Positions 1 to 11,867 are shown, numbered from the stretch's first letter. The stretch: 64,000 nt of DNA from Chlorella sorokiniana (GCA_025917655.1 CP084613.1:1550001-1614000), one strand, 5' to 3'. Numbers and translations are program-made. The notes: generated by a model from the sequence alone, not told the origin.

Positions 1-1417
1 GGCCTGCCCGACCCCGCCGCCAACATCTTTGTGGAGGCCGGGGTGGCCGGCGGCGCGCAGCTCCTGGCCCGCCTGCAGCGCCTGCGCATCCTGCTGGACC
101 AGCAGCGCCGCGCCGCACAGCTGGCAGGGGGCGGGGCGCCAGCGGCCACCGCCCCGTGCGCCTGCTGGTCGTCGACTCGGTGGCGCATGTGTTCCGGGAC
201 CTGGGGGCGGGCGGGGCTGGTTACAGCGCAGGCGCGCTGGCCAGCGTGGGCGAGCTGACGGGGCGCACCGAGCTGCTCTTCAAGGTCTCTGCGCTGCTGA
301 GGTGAGGCGGGTGGATCGAGTCCAGGGTGCAGCCGGGACGGCCGGCCAGCATTGCCGCCCAGCCACTCGCCAACCGTGGGGATGGTGTGTGCCTGACCTT
401 CATGCAGGCGGTATGCAGACGAATACGGCCTGGCCGTGCTGCTGGTCAACCAGGTCGTGGACAGCGTGGACGGCGGCAGGCCTGCCTCAGCACAGCAGCC
501 TCAGCAGCGGCCCCACGCGCAGCCTGTGAAGAACACCGGGCACACGGGCGGCCTGTGCCTGGTGTCCCTTGGACGGGAGGTCGTGCCAGCGCTTGGTCTG
601 GCGTGGGCCAACTGCATCAACACCCGCCTCTTCCTCTCCCGCTGCATGGCACCAGATGGGCTGGGCCCCGCCCTCTTCCACGGGCCCTCCAGCCCGGCAG
701 CAGCCGCGGCTGCAGCGGCAGGCGGCAGCACAAGCGCCGCCCGGCGGGCTGGCCCCCGCCCTGCGCAAGCTGCAGGTCGTGTTCTCGCCGCACTTGGCCC
801 GGAGTCGGGAATGCTTTTACGTGGTGGAGAGCAGCGGGGTGCGGGGCTGCATCCTAACGAGCTGGAGCAGCACCACACGGCAGCGGCGGCGGCCGCTGCC
901 GCTGCATCACATGAGCAGCAGAGGCAGCAGAAGGCCTGGGAGCAGCAGCAAGCTTGGGAGCAGCAGCAGGCCTGGGCGCAGCAGCAAGATCAGGAGCAGC
1001 AGCAGCAGCAAGGTCAGCGGCAGGGTTGGACGCTGCAGCCTCGAGGGCAACGGCAGGGGCAGCATGCGTGGGAGCAGCAACAGCAGCCACGGCTACAGCA
1101 GTGGCAGGATCAAGGCCAGCAGCGGCAGCATGCCTGCCCTGCAGGATGGCGCGCCCCTCCATCACAGCATGTCACAGCAGCAGTACACTGTCCGCCGCAG
1201 CTACAAGCACAGAACATGCAGCCCTGGCCCGGAACAACAGAGCTGCCAACGGGTGCGCAGGCTGGACACCCTCTCCACGGCTGCTCGGGGCAGGGCTGCA
1301 CCAGGCAGCATCACCTTCCACGTCGCCCCCTTCAGCAACAGCAGGGATACAGGCCATGTAGTTGAACGATGCCTGCCTGCCAAGATGCAACAGATCATTG
1401 GCAAGGAGGCACAGTGA
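1..1417 (+). CDS. XRCC3: DNA repair protein XRCC3 (RAD51 paralog), 5' end outside window
   Basis: RecA/RAD51-family recombination protein; in other eukaryotes XRCC3 pairs with RAD51C in homologous recombination. Exon 1 (1-301) carries a Walker B-like strand (LLVVDSVAHVFRDL) and ELTGRTELLFKVSALLR. A GT-AG intron (302-407) leads into RYADEYGLAVLLVNQVVDSVD, then ALGLAWANCINTRLFLSR and LRKLQVVFSPHLARSRECFY, ending in VESSGVRG. The order matches the second half of XRCC3; Walker A lies left of the window. The frame changes near 128-155 and 700-760, each fixed by one base in a G/C-rich run, so assembly error is likely. After VRG the frame runs through a CAG-type repeat as a Ser/Arg-rich tail to TGA at 1415-1417. 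The family normally ends soon after VRG, so the true stop is uncertain. The next gene starts about 100 bp downstream on the same strand. Confidence 0.82.
880..1150 (+). repeat. Imperfect CAG/AGC trinucleotide-rich tract in XRCC3 tail
   Basis: Dense imperfect CAG/AGC repeats interrupted by CCTGGG and AAGATC units. All three forward frames are open, giving Gln-rich, Ser-rich or Ala-rich peptides. The frame that continues from the conserved XRCC3 C-terminus gives the Ser/Arg-rich version. Confidence 0.8.
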
Positions 1418-1519
1418 ATGCTCAGATGGCGCCAGACGGCATCATGGGGCAGCTTGCGCCCTTGGCCACCACGCAAACCCAGCTTTTATCAGTTTCATGC
1501 AAACTTGATCGCAGCAAAC

Positions 1520-3123
1520 ATGTCAGCCAAGCAGTTCCTAGCCTCCACGCCTCTGTCGAGCGTTCTAAGCCACGGCGCTCTCGTCACCTGCACGACGGGG
1601 TGCCGTGTAGAGGCCGCTATCAAAACCCTGGATGAACACTCGATTTTGAGCTTGCCCATTTTGGCTAAGGTGCAAAGGGTTAGGGGCACTTCGGCCCATG
1701 CACCACTCCCTGTGGCCGATCTGATGCTTTATGAAGTCCTTCCTTTCATCGGCATTCTTGCAAAGTGGCAACGCTCGCTCGCCGCCCCTCTTCCGACCCC
1801 CTCATTGTCTGCCAGCTTGCTGACGCCAGCAGCCCCCTGTGTGGCTCGTTGCAGGGAGAGTATCATGGCTGCCTCTCCTGCAACGACATCCTTAAGGAGC
1901 TGGTGTCGGAGCTGAATGCCAAGAAGCCGCACTGGATGGACGAGGGCGCAGGCGCCTTCACCGCCGACGACTTGCTGGCAGTGGGCAGGGCGCTGACCGG
2001 CAAGGCCGTGGGCGAGCTGGAGCACGGTGAGCGCGGCATGGGATGCCAGCCCCGCGTGCCGTGACTGCGCGCTGCGGTTGGCACGACACGGCGCGCTGCG
2101 GTTGGCACGACATCTTTTTGCTGCTTCTGCCACCCTCTGTGTGCAGCTGGCAGCCTCTTCCTGCTGAACGTGCACAGCGACGGCACCAGCCTGCTGGAGT
2201 TCGTGCAGAATTCGTTCGACATCCAGGGCACCCACATGCACCACCGCGTCTACCTCTGCATGGCGGCCAGCAGCGCGCACACGGTGGAGCAGGGCCCCAC
2301 CACCGTGGTGAATGCAACGGAGCACAGCGCGGCCTCGGGCAAGCTGGCGGTGAGCTGTGTGCGCGCGTGGGCCGGCCCCCACGGGGACGCATCACCCTTG
2401 CTGCCCACCCCTTACCCTCCTCATCTTGCTCATCTGGCCTTTGCTGGGCCCCTGCACCCCGGCACCATCGCCCCCACCCCACTCGCACACCCCTGGGGCC
2501 CCCCCGCCCCCGGGCTTGCGCAGGTCACCCACGTCGTCAGCCAGCTGGATGTGGTGCGGCTGCTGCAGGCCAACCAGGGGGCGCTGGGGGCGCAGCGCAG
2601 CAGACCCTGGCTGACATGGGGCTGGACGAGGGCGCCGTATTCTGCGTGCCCGCCACCACCCCGCGCTGGAGGCCTTCGCGCGCATGGCTACGGACCACAA
2701 GAGCTGCCTGGGGCTCACCGACCCCGCCTCTGGCAAGCTGGTGAGCAGGGAGCAGCAGCAATGCAGCATGCTGCGCCCAGGCACGGCCCTGCCGTGCCAG
2801 CACCCATACATTGGCATGCCGCTCCAAGTCGCTGCGCCCCTGGGCCCATCAACTGCAGGTGGGCAACCTGTCCGCCTCGGACGTGCGCTGCCTGCATGAC
2901 CCCGAGGCCTTCCCCTCGCTGCTGGGCCCCGCCGCCGACCTGCGTGCGGGCCAGCAGAGCGGCGCGCCGCCCCCTGGGCACCGTCACCCCAGGCACCACC
3001 CTGGGTCAGGCGCTGGACCTGCTGGTGGCCCACCGCTGGCACCGCCTGTACGTGGTGGACGGCGAGGGGCGCCCCACCAGCATCCTCACCCTCTCCGACA
3101 TCCTGCGCCACCTGGCAGCCTGA
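1520..3123 (+). CDS. CBS-domain protein, SNF4/AMPK-gamma-like
   Basis: Multi-CBS (Bateman module) protein, probably an adenylate-sensing regulatory subunit of the SnRK1/AMPK type or a plant CBSX relative. Exons: 1520-1669, 1855-2026, 2147-2349, 2524-2740, 2859-3123, all GT-AG. It starts MSAKQFLASTPLSSVL, followed by CRVEAAIKTLDEHSILSLPI, a first CBS motif. Exon 4 has VTHVVSQLDVVRLLQAN. The last exon ends with a typical CBS repeat: TLGQALDLLVAHRWHRLY, then VVDGEGRP and ILTLSDILRHLAA. Frame breaks near 2590, 2668 and 2970 sit beside runs of G or C and look like missing bases. Four CBS-like segments can be traced, as in AMPK gamma. Which kinase it serves, if any, cannot be read from the sequence. 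Confidence 0.8.
2066..2112 (+). repeat. Two-copy tandem repeat of about 23 bp in an intron
   Basis: The unit containing GCGCGCTGCGGTTGGCACGA occurs twice in direct succession inside intron 2 of the CBS-domain gene. It is a local duplication with no visible function. Confidence 0.75.
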
Positions 3124-3400
3124 GCAATGCCCTCGGCGGTAGGCCCTACATGCTGGGTGCGGTGAGCACGGCATGCGGCAAGCATAACAAGCATGCCTCT
3201 CTTCAAGCTGAAATCTCTTCCATCATTTTCTTGTTTTTGGAAGTGCTGCATTCCAAACTTTTGGCCGTTCTTCGTGGCTATTATATCTAACGTCACAGCA
3301 GAGTGTTGCACTTTGGCGAATGTTTAATCCTCACTCAATACTCCTCACTCAGTCTCTGAACGCTCCTGCAAGGGTCCTGCGCTTTCTGCGCTTGGGCGCC
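3124..3400. other. Convergent intergenic/3'UTR spacer
   Basis: AT-richer stretch between the stop of the CBS-domain gene (+) and the end of the small lysine-rich gene (-). No TGTAA signal and no gene seen in it. Confidence 0.6.
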
Positions 3401-4176
3401 CTATTTGCTGCCCTTCTTGTCGGCCTTGCCTGCCTGCGCGGCCGGGCGGGCGCAGCCGCCGCCGCCTCAACCACCGGTTGCTTCTTCACCGGCTTGTCGT
3501 TGATGCCCAGCTCCGCCATCTCCTTGACGGCCTTGGCGGCGGCCTCTACCTGCAACGGGCGCAAGGGTGGGACCAGGGGCGCTGTTGTGCGACATCCGCG
3601 GGTTGGATGCCTGGCGTTATGGTTGCTTGGCTGTGTGTAAAAGCCTGGCAGGGGGTGCAGGCCATGGTGGCCCACCTGTGCGCGCTCGGCATTCTTCTTC
3701 TTGCGCTCATCCTTGGCCGTCTGCTCCCAGCCCCCTGCATGCCAGGTGGGCATCAAAATGGTGGGCAGCGGCACCAAAACGCGTCATCTGGCTTGAAGCC
3801 CAGCACACCACTGCATCTATGAAGCATTCAACTCTCTGAAACTCACATGGCACGATCTCATCACGAGCGCGCATCTTGGGCTGCCCCTTCCCCTTGCTGC
3901 CCTTTCCCTTGCCGCCGTTGGCCTGCTTCGAGCTGTCGGCGGCGGCGTCCTTGGCGGCGCGCTTCGCGGCTTGCTTCGCTCCAACCTGTCAGTGAATGAC
4001 AACTAGGTAGGAAGGTCAGCCCCGGGCCTCTTAAGAGGCTGGTGCCCCCCAGCAGACCGAATAATCGGACCTCAGTGTCGCGGAGGTGGCAATTATGAGC
4101 GAAGAACCGCCTTGAACGCTTCCATAGGTGGCTCAGATACTTCGAGCCATCCCCCACCACATCCCAGACTCACCAT
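3401..4176 (-). CDS. Small lysine/alanine-rich basic protein, unrecognised
   Basis: Four-exon minus-strand model: 4174-4176 (ATG only), 3847-3985, 3676-3734, 3401-3549. The ATG is followed at once by a GTGAGT donor, and all phases agree. The product begins MVGAKQAAKRAAKDAAADSS, has a Gly-Lys-rich stretch, then KMRARDEIVPWGWEQTAKDE, a Lys/Arg helix and EMAELGINDKPVKKQPVVEA. It is highly basic and probably disordered, as in small nucleolar or ribosome-associated proteins, but I do not recognise the family. In the frame as given it ends at 3349; with one extra base it ends KADKKGSK at 3401-3403, which looks more natural. The exon phases support a real gene; the function is unknown. Confidence 0.55.
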
Positions 4177-4416
4177 CTTCGAGGTACTGTGGTCCGTGCA
4201 AGTTCCACCTTGACCGGGCCTTGAGAATGTTCAATACACACTACAAATGCCAGAAGCCTGTCGAAAAGTCAGTGAATGGGCAAATCTGCATGTCGCGAGC
4301 CCCTAGGCAAAACTTCTAGGCAAATCCTGCTGCGTCAGAGCAGGACACAGCGCAGCATGCAGGACCAGTGCGCAGCCCACCAACTTCTTGTCTCTTGGTA
4401 ACTTCTCAAATGCTGC

Positions 4417-4421
4417 TTACA
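4417..4421 (-). terminator. TGTAA polyadenylation signal, phytol kinase gene
   Basis: TTACA on the plus strand is TGTAA on the minus strand, 16-20 bases after the stop of the phytol kinase gene. TGTAA is the usual chlorophyte poly(A) signal, though this distance is short. Confidence 0.45.
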
Positions 4422-4436
4422 CGCAGTGATCACAGC

Positions 4437-5628
4437 TCAAAAGCCAAAGCAAAGCCGGGAACAAAGGGCGACGGCCACTGTAATTGTAACATTGTCGAGC
4501 CCGGCCTCGGCACCGCCCAGCGGCACCGACTCGGCCGCTGCACCCACCGCGGAGCAGAGCAGCACGCCCCGCAGCACATGCCAGCCTCCTAGTGCTGTCC
4601 CCGGCGCAGCAAACATGCTGCTCCGCTGGAAATGCGCGAGCAGCGGCAGCGCCGCCGCTGCGCCGCCCAGCCAGCATGCAATGGAGCCGGCCATCGTCTT
4701 GCCACGGTTCCACGGCAGCGGTGTGGCACCTGCCTGCAACAGCCGACGCTGCCAGGACGATCTCCTGGGGCCCTTCCTGCCCGTGGCGTGCTGACCGGGC
4801 GGTGCGTCAGCAGCAGCCGCAGCGCTGCAGCCACGGCCCACAACCTCCGCCAGGCCATCGCCGCCCGCACAGCACCGAGAGGGCCAGGATGCCACCGGGA
4901 GAGTGGCGCCAGCACAGCAGTGTGACCGCCACATGCACCGCCGCATAGAGTAGAGGGCCACGCAGCAGCTCTTCCCGCCGCCCGCTACGCTGCGGGTGCC
5001 AGGCGCCGGAATGAGGGATATGCGTGAGCCATCTGTGCAGGCCCTCAAACATGGCATGGCCGGGATTGCAGCAACCTCCCACGACTCACGCTTGCGCCTG
5101 CAACGAGCGTGTCGTCCTGACGATGCCCGCCCCCACCAGGGCAAACTGCAGGCCTGCCAGGGCGGGTACTGAGGCAGCCAGCCAGCGGGAGTGTGCGCCT
5201 GGGCTGTACAATGGCCAGCACAGCATGAAGAGTGGTCCTGTACCTGCACATTGAGAAAAGGAAGGACTGGAGGCTGTACTGGAATGCTGCCAGGTGCGTT
5301 GCCTTGTTGTTTTGGCAGCTGAGCGTGAGGGCTGGAAGCAGCACGGCGGCCGTACCACTTCGCAGCCGCTCACACCTATGTGCATCAGCTTGCGAGCCAA
5401 ACGTGCTGGCAAGACGCCAAGCTTGCCAATCAGCCCGCAAGCTCCTACGTACGCCACCGCCCCACCCAGCGTGGTGAAGAATGCCTTGCCGTTTTGGCTT
5501 AGCAACACATGCAGCATGATGATCGCTACTTTCAGCGCCTGCGAGTGACACGATGAGATCATGGATTGCCTGAAAACTCTTCTTCCGCCACCTGTACCTC
5601 GCCGCTGCTTGATGGTACGTTTGGCCAA
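4437..5628 (-). CDS. VTE5: Phytol kinase / dolichol kinase family (VTE5-like)
   Basis: Integral membrane CTP-dependent kinase of the VTE5/farnesol kinase family, which phosphorylates phytol from chlorophyll breakdown for tocopherol synthesis in plastids. Exons: 5376 to about 5628, 5090-5243, 4437-5032. Key motifs: ARKLMHIGTGPLFMLCW across the first intron (family RKLvHI..G..F), LLRGPLLYAAVHVAVTLL, CWRHSPGGILALSVLCGGDG, LAEVVGRG, then LPWNRGKTMAGSIACW. The C-terminal helices include AAAESVPLGGAEAGLDNVTI. One base is missing in the G run at about 4857-4862, exactly within the CGGDG signature. The start is uncertain: ATG at 5628 or about 5564, or an upstream exon encoding a plastid transit peptide. 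It lies in tandem downstream of GlyRS. Phytol versus farnesol specificity is inferred only. Confidence 0.85.
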
Positions 5629-5931
5629 CCACTACGCAAGGTTGCTGAACAGGACAGGCAGCTCATTGTGCAGAAGTATGTGATCAAGCAAGATGAAGTG
5701 CGAAACATGCGCCCACCATGGGCATGCGCACAATGCCGCTGCATGGCCGCCTCGCTCAACGCGCTGACGAAGCCCCACCAAGTACCTGTTTTTCTATCAG
5801 TTGCCCATCCTCAAGAAAATCAAGGGCGCCTGTTGGATACACTCGACACAAGTGCACCTACACCTGCACTTACACACGAGTCAAGGTGTACCGTTGTGTC
5901 AAGGTGCGGCAAGAGCGCCGCGGCTGGCGCG
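5629..5931. other. Spacer between GlyRS 3' end and phytol kinase 5' end
   Basis: Holds the GlyRS 3'UTR with its poly(A) signal near 5870 and presumably the phytol kinase promoter and 5'UTR. A 66-codon minus-strand reading frame here may belong to the phytol kinase leader. No independent gene supported. Confidence 0.5.
5870..5874 (-). terminator. TGTAA polyadenylation signal, GlyRS gene
   Basis: TTACA on plus (TGTAA on minus) about 60 bases after the GlyRS stop codon, a fitting position for the chlorophyte poly(A) signal. Confidence 0.5.
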
Positions 5932-8900
5932 TCACTCGACGCTGCTGGCTGCCTGCGCGGGGTACTGTGCGGTGACGTCTGTCCACGTCACTTCCATGTC
6001 GGTCAGCCGCCGCACCAGGCCTGGAAGCTCCGCAACGGGCACACGGACCTGCATTGTGGGCAGTGACCAGCAGCGGCGTTGGCACGACCTCACCAAGGGG
6101 CAGACCAGCGGCGGCCTCACCTGCGCGGTGGAGTCACGCTCGCGCAGCGTGGCGGTGCCGTCCTCCAGGGTCTGGTAGTCGATGGTGATGGCAAACGGCA
6201 CGCCAATCTCGTCCGTGCGTGCATACCTGCCGCAGGCAACGGGCAGGGGAGGGGGGGAGCAAGGCCTGATGAATGATCTGCTGGCATTTTGGATGCTAGA
6301 ACAGAGGGAAGGCTAGCGGCAAGCAGCGATGAAGCCATGCCACCAGCGTCGAGCAGCGCGGCTCGTGGGCGGCGGCGCCCACCGCTTGCCGACGGTGGTG
6401 CCGGTTGTGTCCACCGTGTTGCTGAGCCGCTCCCGCGTCAGCGCCGCCGACACCGCCTCGGCCCGCTCGTTGAGCTCGGCTCGCTGCGAGGGGTGGTGAG
6501 CAGCACGGAGTAGGGTGGGCGCCACTCATCCGGCACCTTGCAGTGCTGCCATGACATTGTTCGTGAGCCTTGACCAGTGGACACGCCTGGCAACGCACCC
6601 TCCCTGCGCACCTGCAGCAGCGGGAAGACGGTGCACTTGACGGGTGCGGTGACGGGGTGAAGGCGAAGACGGAGCGCTGCTCGTCGCCCTCCCGCGTGTA
6701 GTAGCAGTGCTCGAAGATGCAGTACAGGATGCGGCCGATGCCAAAGGAGGGCTCAATCACCGCCGGGGTGAGGCTCCTGCGGTTCGGGGCGGGGGAAGGG
6801 TGAGGAGGGTGGCCTGGACGCGTGTGCAGCGCGCAGGCGGAGGGCCTCCTGCTGCACCCACCTGCCGCTCAGCTTCTTGCGCTCCTTCTTGATTTCCACA
6901 AAGCCCGGCTGGATCTCAAACACCTGGCCGTCGGCCTTGATGGGCACGCTCTGGCCGGCAGACAGCTTGTCAGCCATGTCCAGCGCGGTGCCTTGGGGGG
7001 GGGGGGGTCGTGCAGCCAGAAAGCTCATTTGGCCATGCGTGCGCGATGCGCAGGCATTGCATGCATCTTGCAAGCATCGCTGGAGGTAGCACACTGGCGA
7101 CATGGATACCCCGCCAGCCAGGCGCGCCCCAGCCGCCGCGGCTCACTCTCGCACATGGCCTCCAATGCGTCGGCCACCACCTTGGCCTCCTTCTTGAACA
7201 GCTTGCCTAGCTCCCGCTTGTTGGGCAGGATGGACAGGACGTCCTCCTCGCGCGGCACGTCGTACCGCTCGTACGCGCTCAGCTCCACCTTGGACATGGC
7301 GGAGTGGGCCTGCCGGGAGACACATGCGCTGCTTCTTCAGGGGGAGTGCTGGAACAGAGCGGGCGCCGAAAAGCCGAGGGGCAGACAGAAGGTGGCGGCG
7401 AGCTCCCAAGGCCGTGCGCAAGCCCACACATACACACACACAAACACACGCCGAGGGCGGGCTCACGTTGAGGTCGTACGCGGACCGGTCTGCCAGCCCC
7501 GCGCACTCCACCCAGCCGTACGAGCACTCCACCTCAAAGTCCCAGCAGTCCTCCGCGTAGTGCGCCATCTCGTGCTGCAGGTGCTGGCGGAAGCGCACGC
7601 GGTCCGGGTTGAGCCCCACGCGCTGAGCAAACAGGTAGGTGCGGCCGATGAAGTAGGCCAGCGTCTCGTTGGCGATGATGCCGTCCGCCACAGCGGCGCC
7701 CAACGCCATGCGCTGAGGCTTCTTCTCGTCGCCCATCTGTAGGGCGCGGCTGTACAGCAGCGGCGCCACCTCCGCCACGCTCTTGAACTTGGGGTGGCTC
7801 TGCAGAGGGGGGATTGTCCTGGAAAACGGAGAAATCCAAGTGCAGCAGCGAGAGAGCAGCCGCTGATCGCCGGCAGGCCGTATGCACAGCACGCTGGCCG
7901 CCCCCACGCCTGCGCCCACCTTGTCAGCCGGGTTGCAGAAGTGCTCGATCTCGGCCTGCGTGAACTCACGCACGCGCAGCAAGCCGGCACGGGCGAGATC
8001 TCGTTGCGGTAGCTATTGCCAATCTGCGCAGCAGTAGGTTGGGAAGGGCGGCAAAGTGGGTGGGTGGGGCGGGCAAAGCGCCCTTGAAGACACCCGAGGC
8101 AATGTCCAATGGCCGACGCCCATCGGGCCAGGCCAGCCGGTGTTCAAAGTCCGACGGCTCCAGCGCACACCCCACTCGCCAGCCTCCACCGCAGCAGGTG
8201 CTTAACCCTGCCAGCTCAGCCCCCTGGCTGCTGCGCGGCCCCCGCCCCGCCCGGGCACCGTGCGCATTTGCGCTTGCCTGGGCAGCGGCGAAGGGCAGCT
8301 TGGAGCCGTTGTAGTAGAGCAGGTCCTTGAAGTTCACAAAGATGCCCTGGGCGGTCTCGGGCGCAGGTAGCCGACCATGTCGCCCTTGGGGCCGATGGAC
8401 GTCCTGCACGGGGTGGGGGCGGGGGTAGCGGCGAGCCATGCTGAGGGTGTGCACCACGGTTTTTAATTGTGCCCAGCGTGCCCAGCACACCCTGCTGCGA
8501 CTGGCCGCTGCCGCCCTCCAGGCGTAGCTGACGCCTAGGCCGGGGTTGCCCTCCCCAGCCCCCGCACTTGAACATGAGGTTGAAGGGGAAGGGGGCGGAG
8601 ATGTCGTTCTTGGTGTCCGGGGCCTTGACGCCGTACCGCGACAGCGCATCGCCCAGCTCCTGCGCACCCAGCTCGCCCACCCGCGCCAGCAGGTCGCGGG
8701 CAGCCTGCAGGCGGGAGGGGCCGCAGCTGCCTGAGGCGGGGCGCTGGCGGGCACGCCACCTGCCAGGCCTGAAACAAAACCATCAGCGCCTGCGAGCACG
8801 ACCAGCTGTCAGCTCGCGCGCGCCCCCGGGCATGAAGTCTGCGGCTTTGCGGCAACGGCAGCTTGTTGCAAGCGGGGCAAGCGAGCGCGCTGGCAACGCC

Positions 8901-10319
8901 GGCCCCCCTCCCCACACACACACACACACTTACCTTGGCCTCCTCGGCTAAGGGCGGGTTCTTGGCGTCCTCCAGCAGCGCCTCCAGCGCGTGCTCCAGC
9001 AGGTGGTCGGCGCGGTGGCAGTCCCCCGTCTTCACGTCGGTGACCTGGGGAAGGGGAGGGGGCACGCGTTGCCGGGTGAACAGTGGCGGTGCGTGTGACG
9101 GGCAAGACGGTCTTAGCCGTCGCACTGCCTGCTGCTGGTTCCGCAGCACCCGCTGCCACAAGGTTGGGTCTCGCAATGGTGACGCCCGCCCCGCCCCTTC
9201 TCCCAGCCCTCCACCACCTCACCATAAAGTCGGTGAAGCGCTCCACATGCCCCGACGCCTTGAGCACGATCTCGGGGTCACAGCAGGGCACTCCACCTGC
9301 GCGCGCGACGTGGCCTGGTGAGCAGGGCTGGGGAGCGCACGCCCCGCCGCTCCGCAGCCCGCGCCACGTGCTCTGGCGCCTCGCCGGCGCCCCCTTTATG
9401 CCTGCCCACCTCCAGCATGTTCTCCTCCAGCACAAAGTGGTTGCGCCACGTCTGCGTCACGTTCTGCTTCATGGCGCAGCCGGGGGCCCGTAGTCGTAGA
9501 AGCCGGCCACGGAGCCGTAGATCTTGAAGGAGGGGATGAAGAACAGGCGGCGCTCCAGCGCGTTGAGCTGCGGCGGGGCCAAGAGGGGATGCGCAAGCAT
9601 CACAGTTCGGCTCGTCGTTACAACGATTGTGCAAGAGCAAGGCCACTGCACTGCATCTGCCAGCTGATGCAAGCGAGCGATCCGGCAGCGGTTTGCTGCA
9701 GGCCACAGACCCACCATCGCGGCCCGGAAGGCCTCCTTGTTGGCCGCAGCAGTTTTGCCGGTGGCATCTTCATACGCCTGCACGCGACACGGTGGACATG
9801 CCACATAAACAGTCACAAAGCTAGAGCAACTCCCAGATGCACAGCCGATGCGGAGCGCTGCTCAGCCCCACCTTCTGCTTGCGTTCCAACTCAATTTTCA
9901 GCTCCTTCAGCTTGTCAATGGCCTCATCGACGGCGCTCTGCAGGGAACCAGTCCCATGTGAGTGGGCAGCACGTCCCAAATCCAATGACCTGCGCAGTCT
10001 TTGAGGCTGCACCTGCTGCCACTGCTGGCCGCCGGCGGTGCCACTGCCGCACACCACTCTCTCTCCTGGCGGGATGAGGCTTGCAAGCCACGGCTGCCCT
10101 CAATGAACGCTTCAAAAGGGGAGCGTTCCCTGGCCGCCAAACCTCGCAGAAACTGACCGGCATGAGAGCATGCTGGCCCGTCGATCAGCGGCAGAAAGGG
10201 CTCACCCGCTCGACCTTGCCATCCTTCAGTTGTGCCTTCAGAGAGCGCACAACGTCACCCTGACGCCCCACCTCCTCTTGAGCAGCGAGAAAGGCGGTCT
10301 CTAGCACACCGGCGTCCAT
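5932..10319 (-). CDS. GARS: Glycine--tRNA ligase, eukaryotic alpha2 type with WHEP domain
   Basis: Charges tRNA-Gly in the cytosol and/or organelles. Sixteen exons: 10206-10319, 9872-9937, 9715-9777, 9410-9567, 9223-9296, 8934-9044, 8568-8704, 8278-8403, 7920-8023, 7467-7799, 7147-7309, 6862-6991, 6612-6776, 6383-6483, 6121-6226, 5932-6048; about 690 aa. The N-terminus ([20 protein letters not shown], then [20 protein letters not shown]) is a WHEP-TRS domain. Class II core: [34 protein letters not shown], motif 2 [45 protein letters not shown], motif 3 [19 protein letters not shown]. The anticodon-binding end is [20 protein letters not shown]. Five single missing bases (near 9480, 9265, 8360, 7990, 6645), all in C runs on the coding strand. 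The intron after exon 8 starts with GC. Confidence 0.96.
7425..7449. repeat. CA/TG dinucleotide tract in a GlyRS intron
   Basis: Imperfect (CA)n on plus. On the coding strand it is a (TG)n tract shortly after the donor at 7466. Confidence 0.8.
8914..8930. repeat. CA/TG repeat touching a GlyRS donor site
   Basis: Uninterrupted (CA)n on plus; on the coding strand the donor reads GTAAG followed directly by (TG)n. Confidence 0.85.
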
Positions 10320-10693
10320 CTCGTCCCGGCAGCAAAACAGCAACGAGGTTTTCCAATGACAATGGCATGCAAATGGGGTTCGGGCCTCATCGTTAAGGAT
10401 GTGACAGGGTGGCAGAAGGAAGCGCAAGTGTGTTGCATCTGGAGGTCTACATGCACCGTGACTAGCTTTGTGCATGTCTGCAGCGACGAATTTTGCTTGC
10501 CACAACGCTGAAACCGCGTCAGCCGAGGTGCCGACAGAGGCCTGCTCGCTGTGAGAGGGTTTGGGACGCCAAAAGACATTTCTCTTGATTTTACGGCCGC
10601 CTGAAGAGAGCTATGCAGGCTATAGGCCTGCAACCCGTCCTCCCTGGGCGGGCTGATAGCCTTCTGCCCTCAGACCAACCGGGCAGCGCGAAA
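10320..10693. promoter_or_regulatory. Divergent promoter region GlyRS / unknown gene
   Basis: 374 bp between the GlyRS ATG (minus) and the ATG of the next gene (plus). It must hold both 5'UTRs and core promoters. No TATA box or named element identified. Confidence 0.45.
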
Positions 10694-11867
10694 ATGGTCA
10701 GCCTGGACTTGCTCATGGGCGCCAACAGCACGCCACTTACGCCGCGTGACCCAGACTTGCAGCTACCGGTGCGCCGCCACGGGCTCCGCCGCTGGGTTCA
10801 GTGCTACCCCCAGCCTCGGGCTGCCCTTGCACCATGCCGCTCATGAACCGCAGTGTATGGTCCTTAGTGCACTACAGGCATGCTTGCATCATCCTGTCTG
10901 CTGGACAACACCCCCACCCCCCGGCTGCAGGCGGTTGACTCTGCCGACCCGCTGGTGCAGCAGCTGGTGCAGGACATGTCCTTCCTGACGGCGGTGCAGA
11001 CCAGCCAGCTGCATGCGGCGGCCACCGCAGCGGTGCGCCTCGTCCGCGCCCACTTCTCAGCGGCAGCCGACTTCAAGCGGCCGGCCGACCGGCGGGGGCC
11101 GCGGGACGGCGGGCTGCCCGACGACGCCACGCCACGCGGCGCCGCGGCCCTGGGCCCCGCGCCGGCAGCCTGGTTGTGCAGCGCGCGGTGGTGGAGCCGC
11201 GGCACCGCGAGGCGCTGCGCGTCATGCGGCTGGAGGTGCTGGGCCTGGAGGACGTCATTCCCTGGAACTCGGTGCGGCGCAACTGGAAGGCCAAGGTGGG
11301 CGGCTGGCGGGGGGGGCCGCGCCCTGGCTGGCCAGCTGCCGCGGGTGCGCTGCAGGCCCGCCGCCAGCGCGGCGCGCCGCCTTTGAGCGCAGCTGCAAGG
11401 TCCCTCCTGCCCCCGCAGCGCACCACCTGGCGGCGGCAGGTCAAGCAGACCGAGGTCATCGCCGACTTTGCGTCACGGCTCAAGGTGGGGCTGCTTGGGG
11501 GCGGTGCCTGCCAGCACCGGGACCTGCGGCGGCGCCACTGCCCTGCAGGGCTGCGTGCCCCCTCCGGTCCAGCTGGCACGGAGTTGGCGCACCCAGGCGC
11601 GCCGCATGCCCCGCCTGGCCGTGCAGGAGCTGCGCACAGCGCTGCTGACCGACGATCAGCCGCTGCCTGGGTGCGGCGGCACGTGGCGCGCGCAGCTGGA
11701 TGTGTGCGCACAGGGCAAGGGGTCGTACGGCCTGCTGGCGGCGGCCTGGGAGGAGATGCGCACCACCATCCGCAACTGGCTGGACGGGCGCAGCAAGCCG
11801 CAGGCGCAGAGCGCGGCGCAGCTGCAGGCGGGCGCGGCGCGGGCGGTGCGCGCAATGCACGCGGCGT

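Noticed and set aside
436-1365. Poly-Gln protein in frame 1
   Set aside because: The frame departs from the conserved XRCC3 motif at LRKLQVVFSPHLARSRECFY; Gln richness comes from reading the CAG repeat in another frame.
2524-2740. An extra intron to explain the frame changes in CBS exon 4
   Set aside because: No in-phase donor and acceptor pair exists; two single-base corrections restore the CBS-type sequence.
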